A stretch of DNA of 53,297 bases from Candidatus Thalassarchaeaceae archaeon (GTDB lineage Archaea > Thermoplasmatota > Poseidoniia > Poseidoniales > Thalassarchaeaceae): NCBI GenBank assembly GCA_030751995.1, contig JASMFB010000003.1:1-53297 (forward strand). Direction: 5' to 3'. Numbering within the stretch: position 1 is the stretch's first letter; the number at the start of each line of letters is the position of its first letter. Shown here piece after piece: positions 16,997 through 26,510 of this stretch. The notes beneath the pieces are model-generated. The model was not told where the DNA came from, did not search any database, and saw only the letters and a program-made list of their open reading frames with translations. Made by a program: the position numbers and the translations under genes.

Positions 16997-19051
16997 ATGG
17001 ACGAAGACGAACTCTCCGCCATGACCGTTGTCAAACTGAAGGAACGACTCAAAGAACTGGGATTGCCAACCAGTGGGAAAAAGGCAAACCTCATTGCTCG
17101 ACTATTGGAATCAGATGCAGAAGAAGAAGCCGTCCTCATCCTAGATGATGATGAAGACGATTTCACACACACCTCAAAATTTGACTCTGACGAAATTATA
17201 GAAGCGGAAGTTTTTGAGGCTGAAATCCTCGAAGAGGAGGATGAATGGGATGCTGTGGAAACTCTTCCAAGTTCAATCAAAATGAGTCCTGCTCCATTGG
17301 CATCTCGTCCAGTATGGTACAAGGATGGAACGACAATAGCTACTCTTCTCGTAATCCTATTGCTGGCTGGAGCCGGGGGTTGGTGGTACTTCAATGAAGA
17401 TGCAGTCGCTTTCCAAACCGCCCAATCTCGCTATGGTGATAATCTTCAATTCACAGTTACCAATGGCTTGCTCTTGGCAGAAGGCGAAGACATGGTTGGA
17501 TACATTAGAGATGCTGCAGGAGGTGGCTTGGATCAAGTCTGTGGAAAACTTCAAATCGATTTTAGTGGAACTGGATCAGCCTCAATCACTGATGGTTCAC
17601 TAACCGATCTCAAAGATCCAGGTGACACATATCTAGAGGGTGCAGTCATGACCAATGGTGCCTATGGGCGAACATGGAATGCTGTCGAGTCGAATTTGGT
17701 CTATGACCTCAACGCCGATCTGGAGGGATACACATGGTCTGCTATCAATCAGGATTCTTGTAGCACAAATACGGTTTGGACAAAGAGAAACAATCAGTTA
17801 GACATCGAGATGACTCAATGGAATGAAATTACAGAACGAAAATTACTCCGTTCCGACACCACAGTTGGATTCGTCGATTCAGATGGCCAACTATCTAGTG
17901 CCACCACCACTACCTTTGGTGGCATTGTCGGTTCCGACACCGTTTCCAATTTGATTGAGGATGCTCTGTTGCCACTACATCCAGTAAATCTGTACGATAT
18001 CTTCCAATTGACAATCCTCACTGAAGGCCTCACAGGCGAATATGGGGATTGGGCATGGGAAGTTGGTTCCACTAGTACAATTGGCGGCCAGGATGCAATT
18101 CAAATTTTCATGCACCACATCGATATCGGTAAATGTCTCGGTCGAGCCGAGATGGCCTTGTGGGCAATTCCAGGGCAACCCTTGCCTGCTAGACAGGTCG
18201 TTGAGATGTCCATCGACAAATCGGGGACACACCCCGCCTGTTCTTTCGCAATGTCTGAGGCAATCGAACTTGCCTTTCCAGAGGGGACCTTCACAGCTCG
18301 ATACACGATTGAGCAAACCTCATTCAAGCAAGGAAGCGAGGATGTGAGATGGCAGCAAGGCTACGCAACCCGTCCACTTGCTGGTCAAGACGTTCCCTCG
18401 GATTGTCGGCAGAGCATACCCCACGATGATTGTGTGCCATGGGCCACCCATATGTGGGACAATTCCTCAACGCGACCATTCACTCTAGAGCAAGCGGTGA
18501 CTTGTGTGGCCACCGATAGTGATGCCTTTGGAGCAGCCCACACCGCCCTCAATAGCGATGGGTACGTCTTTTCTGCGTTGGACGATCGTACAGGAAATTC
18601 TCCGGTGTGGAATCTTTCATGGGTCAGTTCCGTTGAAGCCGGTTGGGTCCGAGTAACATGGCCAGGTGGCGAGAATTGCTTGAATTCAGGGGATGGCCCA
18701 ATCAGTGGCGATGACAAACCCGAACATGCACGAGATCGAATTCCAACCACTCATAGAATCGCCGCACTAGAGAGCCGCATGATTTCATCCACATTGTATC
18801 CTGATCTGTATCCTCAAGTTACGACATCCGGGGTTCTTCGCGATGATGTACAGATTGGATACGCATTGGTTGTTCCAGAGGATAACGCTGTTTCAGAATG
18901 GTTGGATGAAATCGACTTCTTCGAGGGCCAAGTCACAGTTTATCTTGAACGCACTTGGACCTCAGGAGATACAGATCATAGCCTTCGAGTTGGAATGGAT
19001 GGAAAGACTGGGCGTATGGTGGGGTGGGCTCAAACTTCGACACCGTCCTAA
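16997..19051 (+). CDS. SAP-domain protein with one TM helix and large extracytoplasmic domain
   Basis: N-term ELSAMTVVKLKERLKELGLPTSGKKANLIARLLE (SAP), acidic linker, TM GTTIATLLVILLLAGAGGWWYF, then ~550-aa ectodomain. Confidence 0.75.
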   Translation: MDEDELSAMTVVKLKERLKELGLPTSGKKANLIARLLESDAEEEAVLILDDDEDDFTHTSKFDSDEIIEAEVFEAEILEEEDEWDAVETLPSSIKMSPAPLASRPVWYKDGTTIATLLVILLLAGAGGWWYFNEDAVAFQTAQSRYGDNLQFTVTNGLLLAEGEDMVGYIRDAAGGGLDQVCGKLQIDFSGTGSASITDGSLTDLKDPGDTYLEGAVMTNGAYGRTWNAVESNLVYDLNADLEGYTWSAINQDSCSTNTVWTKRNNQLDIEMTQWNEITERKLLRSDTTVGFVDSDGQLSSATTTTFGGIVGSDTVSNLIEDALLPLHPVNLYDIFQLTILTEGLTGEYGDWAWEVGSTSTIGGQDAIQIFMHHIDIGKCLGRAEMALWAIPGQPLPARQVVEMSIDKSGTHPACSFAMSEAIELAFPEGTFTARYTIEQTSFKQGSEDVRWQQGYATRPLAGQDVPSDCRQSIPHDDCVPWATHMWDNSSTRPFTLEQAVTCVATDSDAFGAAHTALNSDGYVFSALDDRTGNSPVWNLSWVSSVEAGWVRVTWPGGENCLNSGDGPISGDDKPEHARDRIPTTHRIAALESRMISSTLYPDLYPQVTTSGVLRDDVQIGYALVVPEDNAVSEWLDEIDFFEGQVTVYLERTWTSGDTDHSLRVGMDGKTGRMVGWAQTSTPS

Positions 19052-19122
19052 TGTTTGAAAAAACCCCATTTCAGGCTTAATTTGTCCCGTCACCCTCAAG
19101 AGCGCAGCAAGAGCGGAAGCAA

Positions 19123-20064
19123 TTGGGATGCATCATGGATGAGGAAGATGTGCTGCCCGAGGCGGTAGCCGCGCCCTTGGTGGTCGAATTCACTGAGGAG
19201 GAAATAGAAGGTCCCGTATCTGACCCATTGAGTTCTGCCGAACCCCGTCCTGAAATTGAACTCCCAAGAGGGAGACCGACTCCTGCGAATCGCGGGCGTG
19301 TCGTCACTGTCATGAATCAGAAAGGTGGTGTCGGAAAGACGACCACAGTCATCAATGTCGCAACACATCTCGCTATGCATGGCGTCCGAGTCCTTGTGGT
19401 CGATTGCGACCAACAAGGAAATTGTGCTACGGGCCTTGGAATCGACAAGAGTCGTGTCAAGCATACGACTCGTACTCTATTCACTGACCCAGAACAGGCT
19501 CCTGCCTGTCGACATGCTACCGCAGTCCCCGGCCTTCACCTAATCGTGGGCGAGCGCTCATTGGTTGGACTTGAGCAAGAACTCTCCACCCGACTCGGTC
19601 GTGAGCGTTGTCTATCTGAAGGTCTTGAGTCACTGTTGCCACACTACGATCTCATCCTACTCGACACCGCGCCCAGTCTGGGATTGGTAACCATCAACGC
19701 CCTAGTTGCCAGTGATGGCGTATTAGTCCCTGTACAAACTGAATTCTTCGCATTGGAAGGCGTTGCCATGTTATCTTCGACCATTCGAGAGGTCCGCCGT
19801 CGCCTCAATCCGGAACTTGGTTTTGATGGTGTCATGATGACAATGCATGCTCCAACCTTGTTGAATGGTCAGGTGCAGGGACAGTTGAAGGAAACATTCA
19901 ACGATTTGATTGTTGAACCACCGATTCGTCGTAATATCAAACTCGCTGAAGCTCCAAGTGAAGGCATTCCTATACATATCCACGCACCGGAATCAAAAGG
20001 TGGGAAGGATTATCGCGAACTTGCGGTTAATCTTGCTCAGCGGTGGAATCTCACCTTGGAGTGA
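19123..20064 (+). CDS. parA: ParA/Soj-family ATPase with acidic N-terminal extension (start may be 19135)
   Basis: VVTVMNQKGGVGKTTTVINVATHLA, VLVVDCDQQGN, LILLDTAPSLGLVTINAL. Confidence 0.92.
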   Translation: MGCIMDEEDVLPEAVAAPLVVEFTEEEIEGPVSDPLSSAEPRPEIELPRGRPTPANRGRVVTVMNQKGGVGKTTTVINVATHLAMHGVRVLVVDCDQQGNCATGLGIDKSRVKHTTRTLFTDPEQAPACRHATAVPGLHLIVGERSLVGLEQELSTRLGRERCLSEGLESLLPHYDLILLDTAPSLGLVTINALVASDGVLVPVQTEFFALEGVAMLSSTIREVRRRLNPELGFDGVMMTMHAPTLLNGQVQGQLKETFNDLIVEPPIRRNIKLAEAPSEGIPIHIHAPESKGGKDYRELAVNLAQRWNLTLE

Positions 20065-20069
20065 ATCTA

Positions 20070-20483
20070 ATGACCAAAAAGCGCGTTTTGGGCCGGGGCC
20101 TCGATGATTTGCTGGCCCAACACGATCAGGATTTACCATTCCTAGATGCCTACGGTCCCTCGATTGGCGATTCCGAAGGTTTACCGACAGGTACCGGGGC
20201 GGACCCTGTTGAACAGTTGATGGAAGCCATCACGCGCCTCTTGCAGGCCGAAGGCCACCAAAATTCCGAATTGATTACACGTGAAGCGAAGGAAAATGGC
20301 GTTCAAATTATTGTACAGAGTGGCGGGGAGAAATTACCACTTGTCCCCTCCGATTTGGGTGCACCTGGATTTGAAGAAGGGATTTTGGCCACAGATAGAA
20401 GCGAAGCCTCTGTCACCATTGTCCAGTGGGGTATCCCAGCTCGTCGCCTACTCGAACGTCTTTGTGAACATTGGTCTGGGTGA
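20070..20483 (+). CDS. ParB-like mini-protein: N-terminal ParA-interaction box only
   Basis: MTKKRVLGRGLDDLLAQ resembles the ParB N-terminus (K..LGRGLxALL). 5 bp downstream of parA. No GxRR, ENxxR or HTH motif seen. Confidence 0.6.
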   Translation: MTKKRVLGRGLDDLLAQHDQDLPFLDAYGPSIGDSEGLPTGTGADPVEQLMEAITRLLQAEGHQNSELITREAKENGVQIIVQSGGEKLPLVPSDLGAPGFEEGILATDRSEASVTIVQWGIPARRLLERLCEHWSG

Positions 20484-20487
20484 TTAT

Positions 20488-21387
20488 TTGAGCATCCGTA
20501 GTGCGCTGGTGTCTACCTTCGTTCTTCGACCGAACAAGACCATCTACCGGTTGTTACGTCCATCTCCACTCTTGGCTCGTTTTTTTGTTCATCCACAAAC
20601 ATGGTTTGCGGGGAAGTTGTTCAGTCCGTTCGGAGTCCGCACAGAGAATACTCATTTTGGAGATGTACCGAGTGTTACCTTCACTCCGAAGAAGAACGTA
20701 CGATCAAACACCATCTTCGTGTTTCTACATGGTGGAGGCTACTGCATTGGTTCATCACGCACAACACATCGAATTGGGTTGGCAAATCTAGCCAAGACGA
20801 CCTCCTGTGTCTGTCATTCCATCGACTATCGCTTGGCCCCCGCGGACCCATATCCTGCTGCCTTGGAGGATGCAGCGAAAGCGTGGCAGGAAATCGTTGC
20901 TGAAAATCCAGATTCACAAATAATCCTCAGTGGAGATTCCGCAGGTGGTGGCCTCAGTCTTGCGTTAATGATGCATCTACGCGATGAAGGGTCACGGCTA
21001 CCTGATGCAGCCGTTTTATTCTCACCTTGGACTGACCTAACATGTAGTTCACCGACATACAAGACGTTGGCAAAAGCGGATCCAATGCTGGCTCGTGTCA
21101 TTCCCGATGATTGTGCTGGCCATTACGTCCCTGAATCTGTTAATCGTAAAGACCCATACATCTCTCCAATGTTTGGTGATTTCACCGGCCTGCCAAGAAC
21201 GCTCATTCTCGTCGGCGACCGAGAAGTCCTTCTGGATGATAGCCGAAAGGTTGGAGAGAAAGCCAAGAACGCTGGTGTAGACATAGAAGTCGACATCTGG
21301 CCGGGGATGTTTCACGATTGGTGGTTGTTCGGCCAATCCGTCCCTGAATCCAAGCAATGCCTTCGTAAGGTTGCTGAGTGGATTTAG
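20488..21387 (+). CDS. Alpha/beta-hydrolase, HSL-type esterase (probable TTG start)
   Basis: FVFLHGGGYCIGSS oxyanion motif, LSGDSAGGGLSLAL nucleophile elbow, GMFHDWW catalytic His. Confidence 0.85.
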   Translation: MSIRSALVSTFVLRPNKTIYRLLRPSPLLARFFVHPQTWFAGKLFSPFGVRTENTHFGDVPSVTFTPKKNVRSNTIFVFLHGGGYCIGSSRTTHRIGLANLAKTTSCVCHSIDYRLAPADPYPAALEDAAKAWQEIVAENPDSQIILSGDSAGGGLSLALMMHLRDEGSRLPDAAVLFSPWTDLTCSSPTYKTLAKADPMLARVIPDDCAGHYVPESVNRKDPYISPMFGDFTGLPRTLILVGDREVLLDDSRKVGEKAKNAGVDIEVDIWPGMFHDWWLFGQSVPESKQCLRKVAEWI

Positions 21388-22715
21388 TTTCTAGCAAGTG
21401 AACCCATTGGGTCCCATGGCGACAGAACATGAGGCTCCTTCGATAACGCTGCACGCATCTCATCGGTGAGATACGAAGATGGCGCTGCAATCTCGAACAT
21501 GTACTCATCAAACCAACTATCGTTCATGGTGTAGAAGCCCTTGATACCACTCTTCTTGTCCCCCCAGGAATTCTCAACACGCCATCGACGAGCATCACCA
21601 TCGACAACATCCACACCTGTGAACAGCATTGCATGAGTCATCATGGTCTGATGATATCGTAAGCGATCTGCCTTCTCTAGACCAAATTCCATCCCATACA
21701 TTTCCTTGAATGAGAACAATTCTGCATCCCATAACCCTCTTTGTCGATGCATCTGTTTGCCGACATCACAACCCATCCATACAGGCAATCCATCTTCCAA
21801 CAGTCGCTTAGTGATGTCTTTCATGTCATCCATGCCAATATTGAGGTAGACGACGGGCGGCCCTCCTGCGACATTCTGTAGGAAATCTACGGTGTAGGTT
21901 TCCAATGTCTGATTCCGTGGATCATGAACGAGACAAACATAGTCCTCATAATCAATGGTGACGAATTTCTGAGCAAATTCCTGAGGCGTCATTTCTCCTT
22001 CTCGATGGAACTTGTCATTCTTGTCCCTCCATTGCCAATCAAAGGTCTCAGGTGGAGTCCCAAGGTGGATGCAGAGTACCCGCCAGACATCTGCCAACCG
22101 ACCATCCTTATGACTATCAATTTCTGCATTGGAGGCTCCACTGTCAGTCATATTGCGCAGTTCCATGGCCGATGTTCGAAGCATATGGTTGAGGGCGGCA
22201 TTCATACGACGTGTTGCCGAGGAGGAGTACGATTCAGGGTAGGCCGCCTTGGGGACAAGTCCATGCTTTCGGACGAGATTGACCGCCATGTTCCACTGCC
22301 CCCCATCATCCAATGGGTGGTCGAGAAGGAAGGCGACCGTTCGATCATCTAGCGGCCGGTCTGCGGTTTGCACAATGGCATGCAGAAAGTGGTTCGCCCG
22401 TTCGAATTTGTCCCAAAAATGGATGTGGGCCTGACTGAATTCGAATTCTTTCAACCCCATTTCCTTCATTGCGCCGACCCGGAAAAGATTGAGCATGGCG
22501 AATAGCCAACATCGTCCACTGCTCTTTTGATTTGTCACTTTCCAGTCATCGAGTTTGATTGAGAATGTAAAATCGGTATTGGCGACAATCTCTCGATTCA
22601 ATGCAATGTCCAATACATCACTGGCCGTTACTGCGTTCTGTACGACTTTCGCATTGGGGTCCGCATCAAATGCAGCTCGAAACCGGGCAATCTGTTCTGG
22701 TGTGACGACGGACAT
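21384..22715 (-). CDS. pepC: Peptidase C1B, bleomycin hydrolase / aminopeptidase C
   Basis: VTNQKSSGRCWLFAMLNLFR active site; MMTHAMLFTGVDV; WRVENSWGDKKSGIKGFYTM. Confidence 0.92.
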   Translation of the reverse strand: MSVVTPEQIARFRAAFDADPNAKVVQNAVTASDVLDIALNREIVANTDFTFSIKLDDWKVTNQKSSGRCWLFAMLNLFRVGAMKEMGLKEFEFSQAHIHFWDKFERANHFLHAIVQTADRPLDDRTVAFLLDHPLDDGGQWNMAVNLVRKHGLVPKAAYPESYSSSATRRMNAALNHMLRTSAMELRNMTDSGASNAEIDSHKDGRLADVWRVLCIHLGTPPETFDWQWRDKNDKFHREGEMTPQEFAQKFVTIDYEDYVCLVHDPRNQTLETYTVDFLQNVAGGPPVVYLNIGMDDMKDITKRLLEDGLPVWMGCDVGKQMHRQRGLWDAELFSFKEMYGMEFGLEKADRLRYHQTMMTHAMLFTGVDVVDGDARRWRVENSWGDKKSGIKGFYTMNDSWFDEYMFEIAAPSSYLTDEMRAALSKEPHVLSPWDPMGSLARN

Positions 22716-22755
22716 TGGCTCACCTATGGTGAGCCGTCCCCTTCACCGGCGACGC

Positions 22756-23322
22756 TTAGTCATCACGCTTGGCCAACAGGGCAGCGGATAGCCCCACTAC
22801 TATGGTGGCAATTAACGCGGGTGCAGGCAATGGTTCATACCCACTATCCATAATTACTGGACAATTGTTTCCACCACTGTCCTCTCCAGATACCCAACAA
22901 TCGGACCAAATTTTGCCACCCTCGGCAAATCCGCCTTCAGGGAATTTCTCATCTTCGCCGTCAGAATAAGTCAGAACGATGTCATAATTGATGTAAGAAT
23001 GCGTTTCAACGGGCGTGATGGTACTCGTCCAATCCGCACCAGATCCATTCATGGCAATTTTCTCTGGTGGATTACAGACACCGCTGTTGATGCATTGCTG
23101 CACAGTCCACTCTACAGTGGTTCCATTTTCAGCAGCCTGACTAGAGAGAACTAGATTGATGGTGAATTCAACCCCGTCAGTAGATACCTCTGGCACTACA
23201 ATAGAATCGATGGGCGTTCCCGCGACGTCAATCGTGCGATTGATTCCCGAATCTCCCCCCGCCATAGCGTAGGGCAGACAGAGGGAAAGTGCCAGAGCCA
23301 GAACGAACAGCCGGCGCATCAT
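22756..23322 (-). CDS. Secreted hypothetical protein with signal peptide and C-terminal TM anchor
   Basis: MMRRLFVLALALSLCLPYAMA ... PAPALIATIVVGLSAALLAKRDD. Start moved inward from the track ORF. Confidence 0.6.
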   Translation of the reverse strand: MMRRLFVLALALSLCLPYAMAGGDSGINRTIDVAGTPIDSIVVPEVSTDGVEFTINLVLSSQAAENGTTVEWTVQQCINSGVCNPPEKIAMNGSGADWTSTITPVETHSYINYDIVLTYSDGEDEKFPEGGFAEGGKIWSDCWVSGEDSGGNNCPVIMDSGYEPLPAPALIATIVVGLSAALLAKRDD

Positions 23323-23474
23323 GCGATGCCGTTGACGCCATTCATTGAATAATGCTGTTGTGCCACGATTCATTCTGCACCTGTCGTGGCACATAGTTAC
23401 CTCCACAATTATGGGCATTTTCGGAAATCAGTTAGGGTACTCCCTCAATTAGTATGAGCGTGCGCGCGGGTAAC

Positions 23475-23666
23475 ATGGCACAAGGTACTGTCAAGTGGTT
23501 CAATCAGTCGAAAGGCTTCGGGTTCATCGAACGCGAAGGTGAAGGAGACCTGTTTGTCCACATCACGAATGTAGAAGGAAGAATAGAAGACGGAGACTCC
23601 GTAGAATTTGAGGTAGGCGAAGGTCCAAAGGGACCCAATGCCATTAATGTACGCAAGGTCGAGTGA
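23475..23666 (+). CDS. Cold-shock domain protein
   Basis: [35 protein letters not shown]. Confidence 0.95.
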   Translation: MAQGTVKWFNQSKGFGFIEREGEGDLFVHITNVEGRIEDGDSVEFEVGEGPKGPNAINVRKVE

Positions 23667-24179
23667 TTATAATTCGAGCTCCCAGAGCTCGTCACCGATG
23701 TGGTGCAACATCTTCACCGCTTTGCCCTTGGTCGCTTCGACCATATCTTCTGAGTCCATCATAGCCCAGCCTATGGCCAGCGGTTTGCCGTGAGTTTGAT
23801 CACGAATCCAGATGAGGTCGCCTGTTTGAATGCAGCCACAAGCGCTGTGAATCCCAGCAGCCATGCAATCGGCCCCATTCATCAAGAAAGGAATCGCTCC
23901 GTGATCGACCTCACACCATTTCAATGTGGGATTCCAGGCAAGAATACCTCGCAGCGTTGGAAAAGCGATGGTTTCGCCTCCCTCGTCCCCAACCTCCATC
24001 CCCAGGGGTGATTTGTTGACGATTAACAAATTCCAAGGACCAAATGTCGCGGTTTCCAGAAAGGCCGAGGAAAGGTCGGTTTCGATGCCAAGTGGTTCCG
24101 TGAGTCGCTGGATGAGCCCCTTGATCTTCTTGTGACGCACCGGCTTGCGGGCCTTGAGTTTCCAATCTTTCTTGGCCAC
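23667..24179 (-). CDS. PUA-domain protein (Tma20/MCT-1-like)
   Basis: GAIPFLMNGADCMAAGIHSACGCIQTGDLIWIRDQTHGKPLAIGWAMMDSEDM; GTG start. Confidence 0.75.
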   Translation of the reverse strand: MAKKDWKLKARKPVRHKKIKGLIQRLTEPLGIETDLSSAFLETATFGPWNLLIVNKSPLGMEVGDEGGETIAFPTLRGILAWNPTLKWCEVDHGAIPFLMNGADCMAAGIHSACGCIQTGDLIWIRDQTHGKPLAIGWAMMDSEDMVEATKGKAVKMLHHIGDELWELEL

Positions 24180-24265
24180 GATTCAAACGGGTGATGGGCG
24201 CTCCTTGAATCCTCGCTTTCATGCAATATGGAGGGTTCATAAGGGACGAGAACATATCTTGGTCC

Positions 24266-24976
24266 ATGTGTGATTTATTCGCAATGAGCTGCAACGACGA
24301 AGACCGAGCAACACAAAGCCTTCCACGCTTTGCTCGATATGCAACGAGAAACCCACACGGTTGGGGTCTAGGTTGGTATGAAAACGGACAAGCCCGAATT
24401 GAGCGTGAGCCCTGTCGAGCCGATTTTTCTGATAGATTCTACGATTCAATCGAAGAAGCACGCTCTACAAACATGATCGCGCATGTCCGCTATGCTACAC
24501 ACGGAGAGCATACGACTTGCAATTGCCATCCTTTCACGCGCCATTACCGTGGACGAGATTGGATTTTTGCCCATAATGGATGGGTGGACGGGGTCCCTGA
24601 CCACCCACTTTCAGAAGGAGACACAGATTCTGAGCAAATTTTCAATCATATCATGGATGAGATTGAACGTTATCAGAGTAGAGGGGAAATTCGAGGCACA
24701 TATCCTGCCCTAAAGCATGCAATCGGAACCGTGTTTGAACGCTATGGCGATGACATCAATCTGAATTTGCTTATCACAGATGGCAACATGCTCTATGTCT
24801 ATCACCACTATCCGGGTAAGCCGATTTATCTGGTGCGCCGTTCAAAGGAATACGGCGATGCTGCACTAGTGTCTACCAGAGAGTTGTCAGGAGAGAATTG
24901 GATTGAACTCGAACCTGATCGTTTATTGGTCTTAGATCGGGGCGAAGTATTCGTGTATTCGACCCCGCTCATTTGA
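24266..24976 (+). CDS. Class II glutamine amidotransferase (YafJ-like)
   Basis: MCDLFAMSCNDEDRA...NPHGWGLGWYENGQA...AHVRYATHGEHTTCNCHPFTRHYRGRDWIFAHNGWV. Confidence 0.88.
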   Translation: MCDLFAMSCNDEDRATQSLPRFARYATRNPHGWGLGWYENGQARIEREPCRADFSDRFYDSIEEARSTNMIAHVRYATHGEHTTCNCHPFTRHYRGRDWIFAHNGWVDGVPDHPLSEGDTDSEQIFNHIMDEIERYQSRGEIRGTYPALKHAIGTVFERYGDDINLNLLITDGNMLYVYHHYPGKPIYLVRRSKEYGDAALVSTRELSGENWIELEPDRLLVLDRGEVFVYSTPLI

Positions 24977-25001
24977 TGCTTGGACCTCACCTCGGCTTGC
25001 C

Positions 25002-25601
25002 ATGCCGAGCATCTGGTGCGCGCTTCGAACCTTCGCTGCACATGCCATAGAAATGGGCGGTGAACCCCTCACCAACCCTCGCTTCTTCCTCAAGCCGTGG
25101 GCTGCGCTCGCACAACCCCCGATGGGTTGTGAAATGGAGTTACCTATCCATCTGAATGAGGTCCATCACGAAGTTGAACTGGTTCTCAAATTGGGCGAGG
25201 ATGCGACACTTACTGAAATTGCAGTGGGCCTTGATTTGACAGATCGTTTCACGCAGGACGAGGCCAAGGATGCGGGGATGCCCTGGACGCAATCGAAAGG
25301 ATTTGCGAACAGCGCCATCGTGGGAAATTTCGTCGAACCACCCGTTGGCCTCGACCATCTTCGATTGGAACTCGCGATTAATGGTGAACCACGCCAAGAA
25401 GCATCGATTGGCGAGATGTCGTTCACTCCACTCAATCTTCTAGCCAATCTTTCCCAATGGGCCCCGCTTGAAGAAGGAGATTTGCTGTTCTGTGGCACTC
25501 CATCTGGAATAGGCCCGGTGGCCAGAGGTGACCACGTTCAAGCACGGATGCTACGTGAAGATGGTACCGTACTTTCAGAACTGGACCTAATGTTGGTCTG
25601 A
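25002..25601 (+). CDS. Fumarylacetoacetate hydrolase family protein
   Basis: LNEVHHEVELVLKLG, GLDLTDR, PLEEGDLLFCGTPSGIGPVARGD. Confidence 0.87.
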   Translation: MPSIWCALRTFAAHAIEMGGEPLTNPRFFLKPWAALAQPPMGCEMELPIHLNEVHHEVELVLKLGEDATLTEIAVGLDLTDRFTQDEAKDAGMPWTQSKGFANSAIVGNFVEPPVGLDHLRLELAINGEPRQEASIGEMSFTPLNLLANLSQWAPLEEGDLLFCGTPSGIGPVARGDHVQARMLREDGTVLSELDLMLV

Positions 25602-25602
25602 T

Positions 25603-26010
25603 TCAAGGTGGCACGGATTCGTGCATGTTTAGTACAGCACGAGCCTTGTCAATATCATCCACTGAGAAAGCGAGTTCAGTCGCTCCTTGGATTCTTGACA
25701 ATACGTAAATCGAAGTGATACTAACTCCGGCTTCAGCCAATCGTTCTGAGAATTCAGCCAAAGCACCGGGTTTGTCAGGCATTGATTGAGACAATAGTGC
25801 GGTTGTTGTGTATTGAATGCCCAATGAATTCAATGCCATACGTGCCTCTACGACTTGGTCGGTGACAATTACAACGTTTGTATCAATGGCACACATTGTT
25901 TCAATATTGATGTCGTGATTCGAAAATTCACGGCTCACTCTGGCCAGTTGTCCTGCTTCATCAGGCAATTCTATTTTGAATTCCAGACGTCCTTCACTCA
26001 TGGTCATCAC
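25603..26010 (-). CDS. Tandem ACT-domain protein
   Basis: LPDEAGQLARVSREFSNHDINIETM and MPDKPGALAEFSERLAEAGVSITSIYVLS. Confidence 0.8.
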   Translation of the reverse strand: MMTMSEGRLEFKIELPDEAGQLARVSREFSNHDINIETMCAIDTNVVIVTDQVVEARMALNSLGIQYTTTALLSQSMPDKPGALAEFSERLAEAGVSITSIYVLSRIQGATELAFSVDDIDKARAVLNMHESVPP

Positions 26011-26074
26011 CAGTTTGGCGGGGTCATGTTTTGGCTATTTACCCACCGGATAACAAAAAATCGCCAATCGCGCT

Positions 26075-26100
26075 CTTGAAATAAGGGAAGCAGGTCGCCC
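26075..26100 (+). promoter_or_regulatory. Putative promoter element CTTGAAATA-N8-AGGTCGCCC upstream of rps8e
   Basis: Shared 9-mer and spacing with the secG and tuf upstream regions. Confidence 0.5.
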
Positions 26101-26120
26101 GCTTCCCAGAGGGAAGCAGT

Positions 26121-26510
26121 ATGGCACAATGGCACGGTATCTCACGACGCAAGCCATCCGGTGGTCGTCTCAAGCGACCGAGCAGTTATCGCGGAAAGCG
26201 TCGCACTGAAATTTCATCTGAGAAGCAGTACACCAGAATTGGTGATACTAGTCGCAAGGTGTACCGAAAGCGCTCCGGTTCACAGAGCGTCCGTGTTCTA
26301 TTCGACACCGTCATCAATGTCGCTGACAAGAAGACCGGCAAGGTCATCCAAGCGATTCTTCAATCCGTCTCAGAGAATGCAGCGGATCACAACTTCGTTC
26401 GCCAAAACATCATGACCAAGGGCGCCGTAGTTGAGACCGACAAAGGCCCAGTAAGAATCACCAGTCGACCTGGCAGTCACGGCGTCATCAATGGCGTTCT
26501 GCTAAAGTGA
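26121..26510 (+). CDS. rps8e: Ribosomal protein S8e
   Basis: MAQWHGISRRKPSGGRLKRPSSYRGKRRTEI...VETDKGPVRITSRPGSHGVINGVLL. Confidence 0.95.
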   Translation: MAQWHGISRRKPSGGRLKRPSSYRGKRRTEISSEKQYTRIGDTSRKVYRKRSGSQSVRVLFDTVINVADKKTGKVIQAILQSVSENAADHNFVRQNIMTKGAVVETDKGPVRITSRPGSHGVINGVLLK

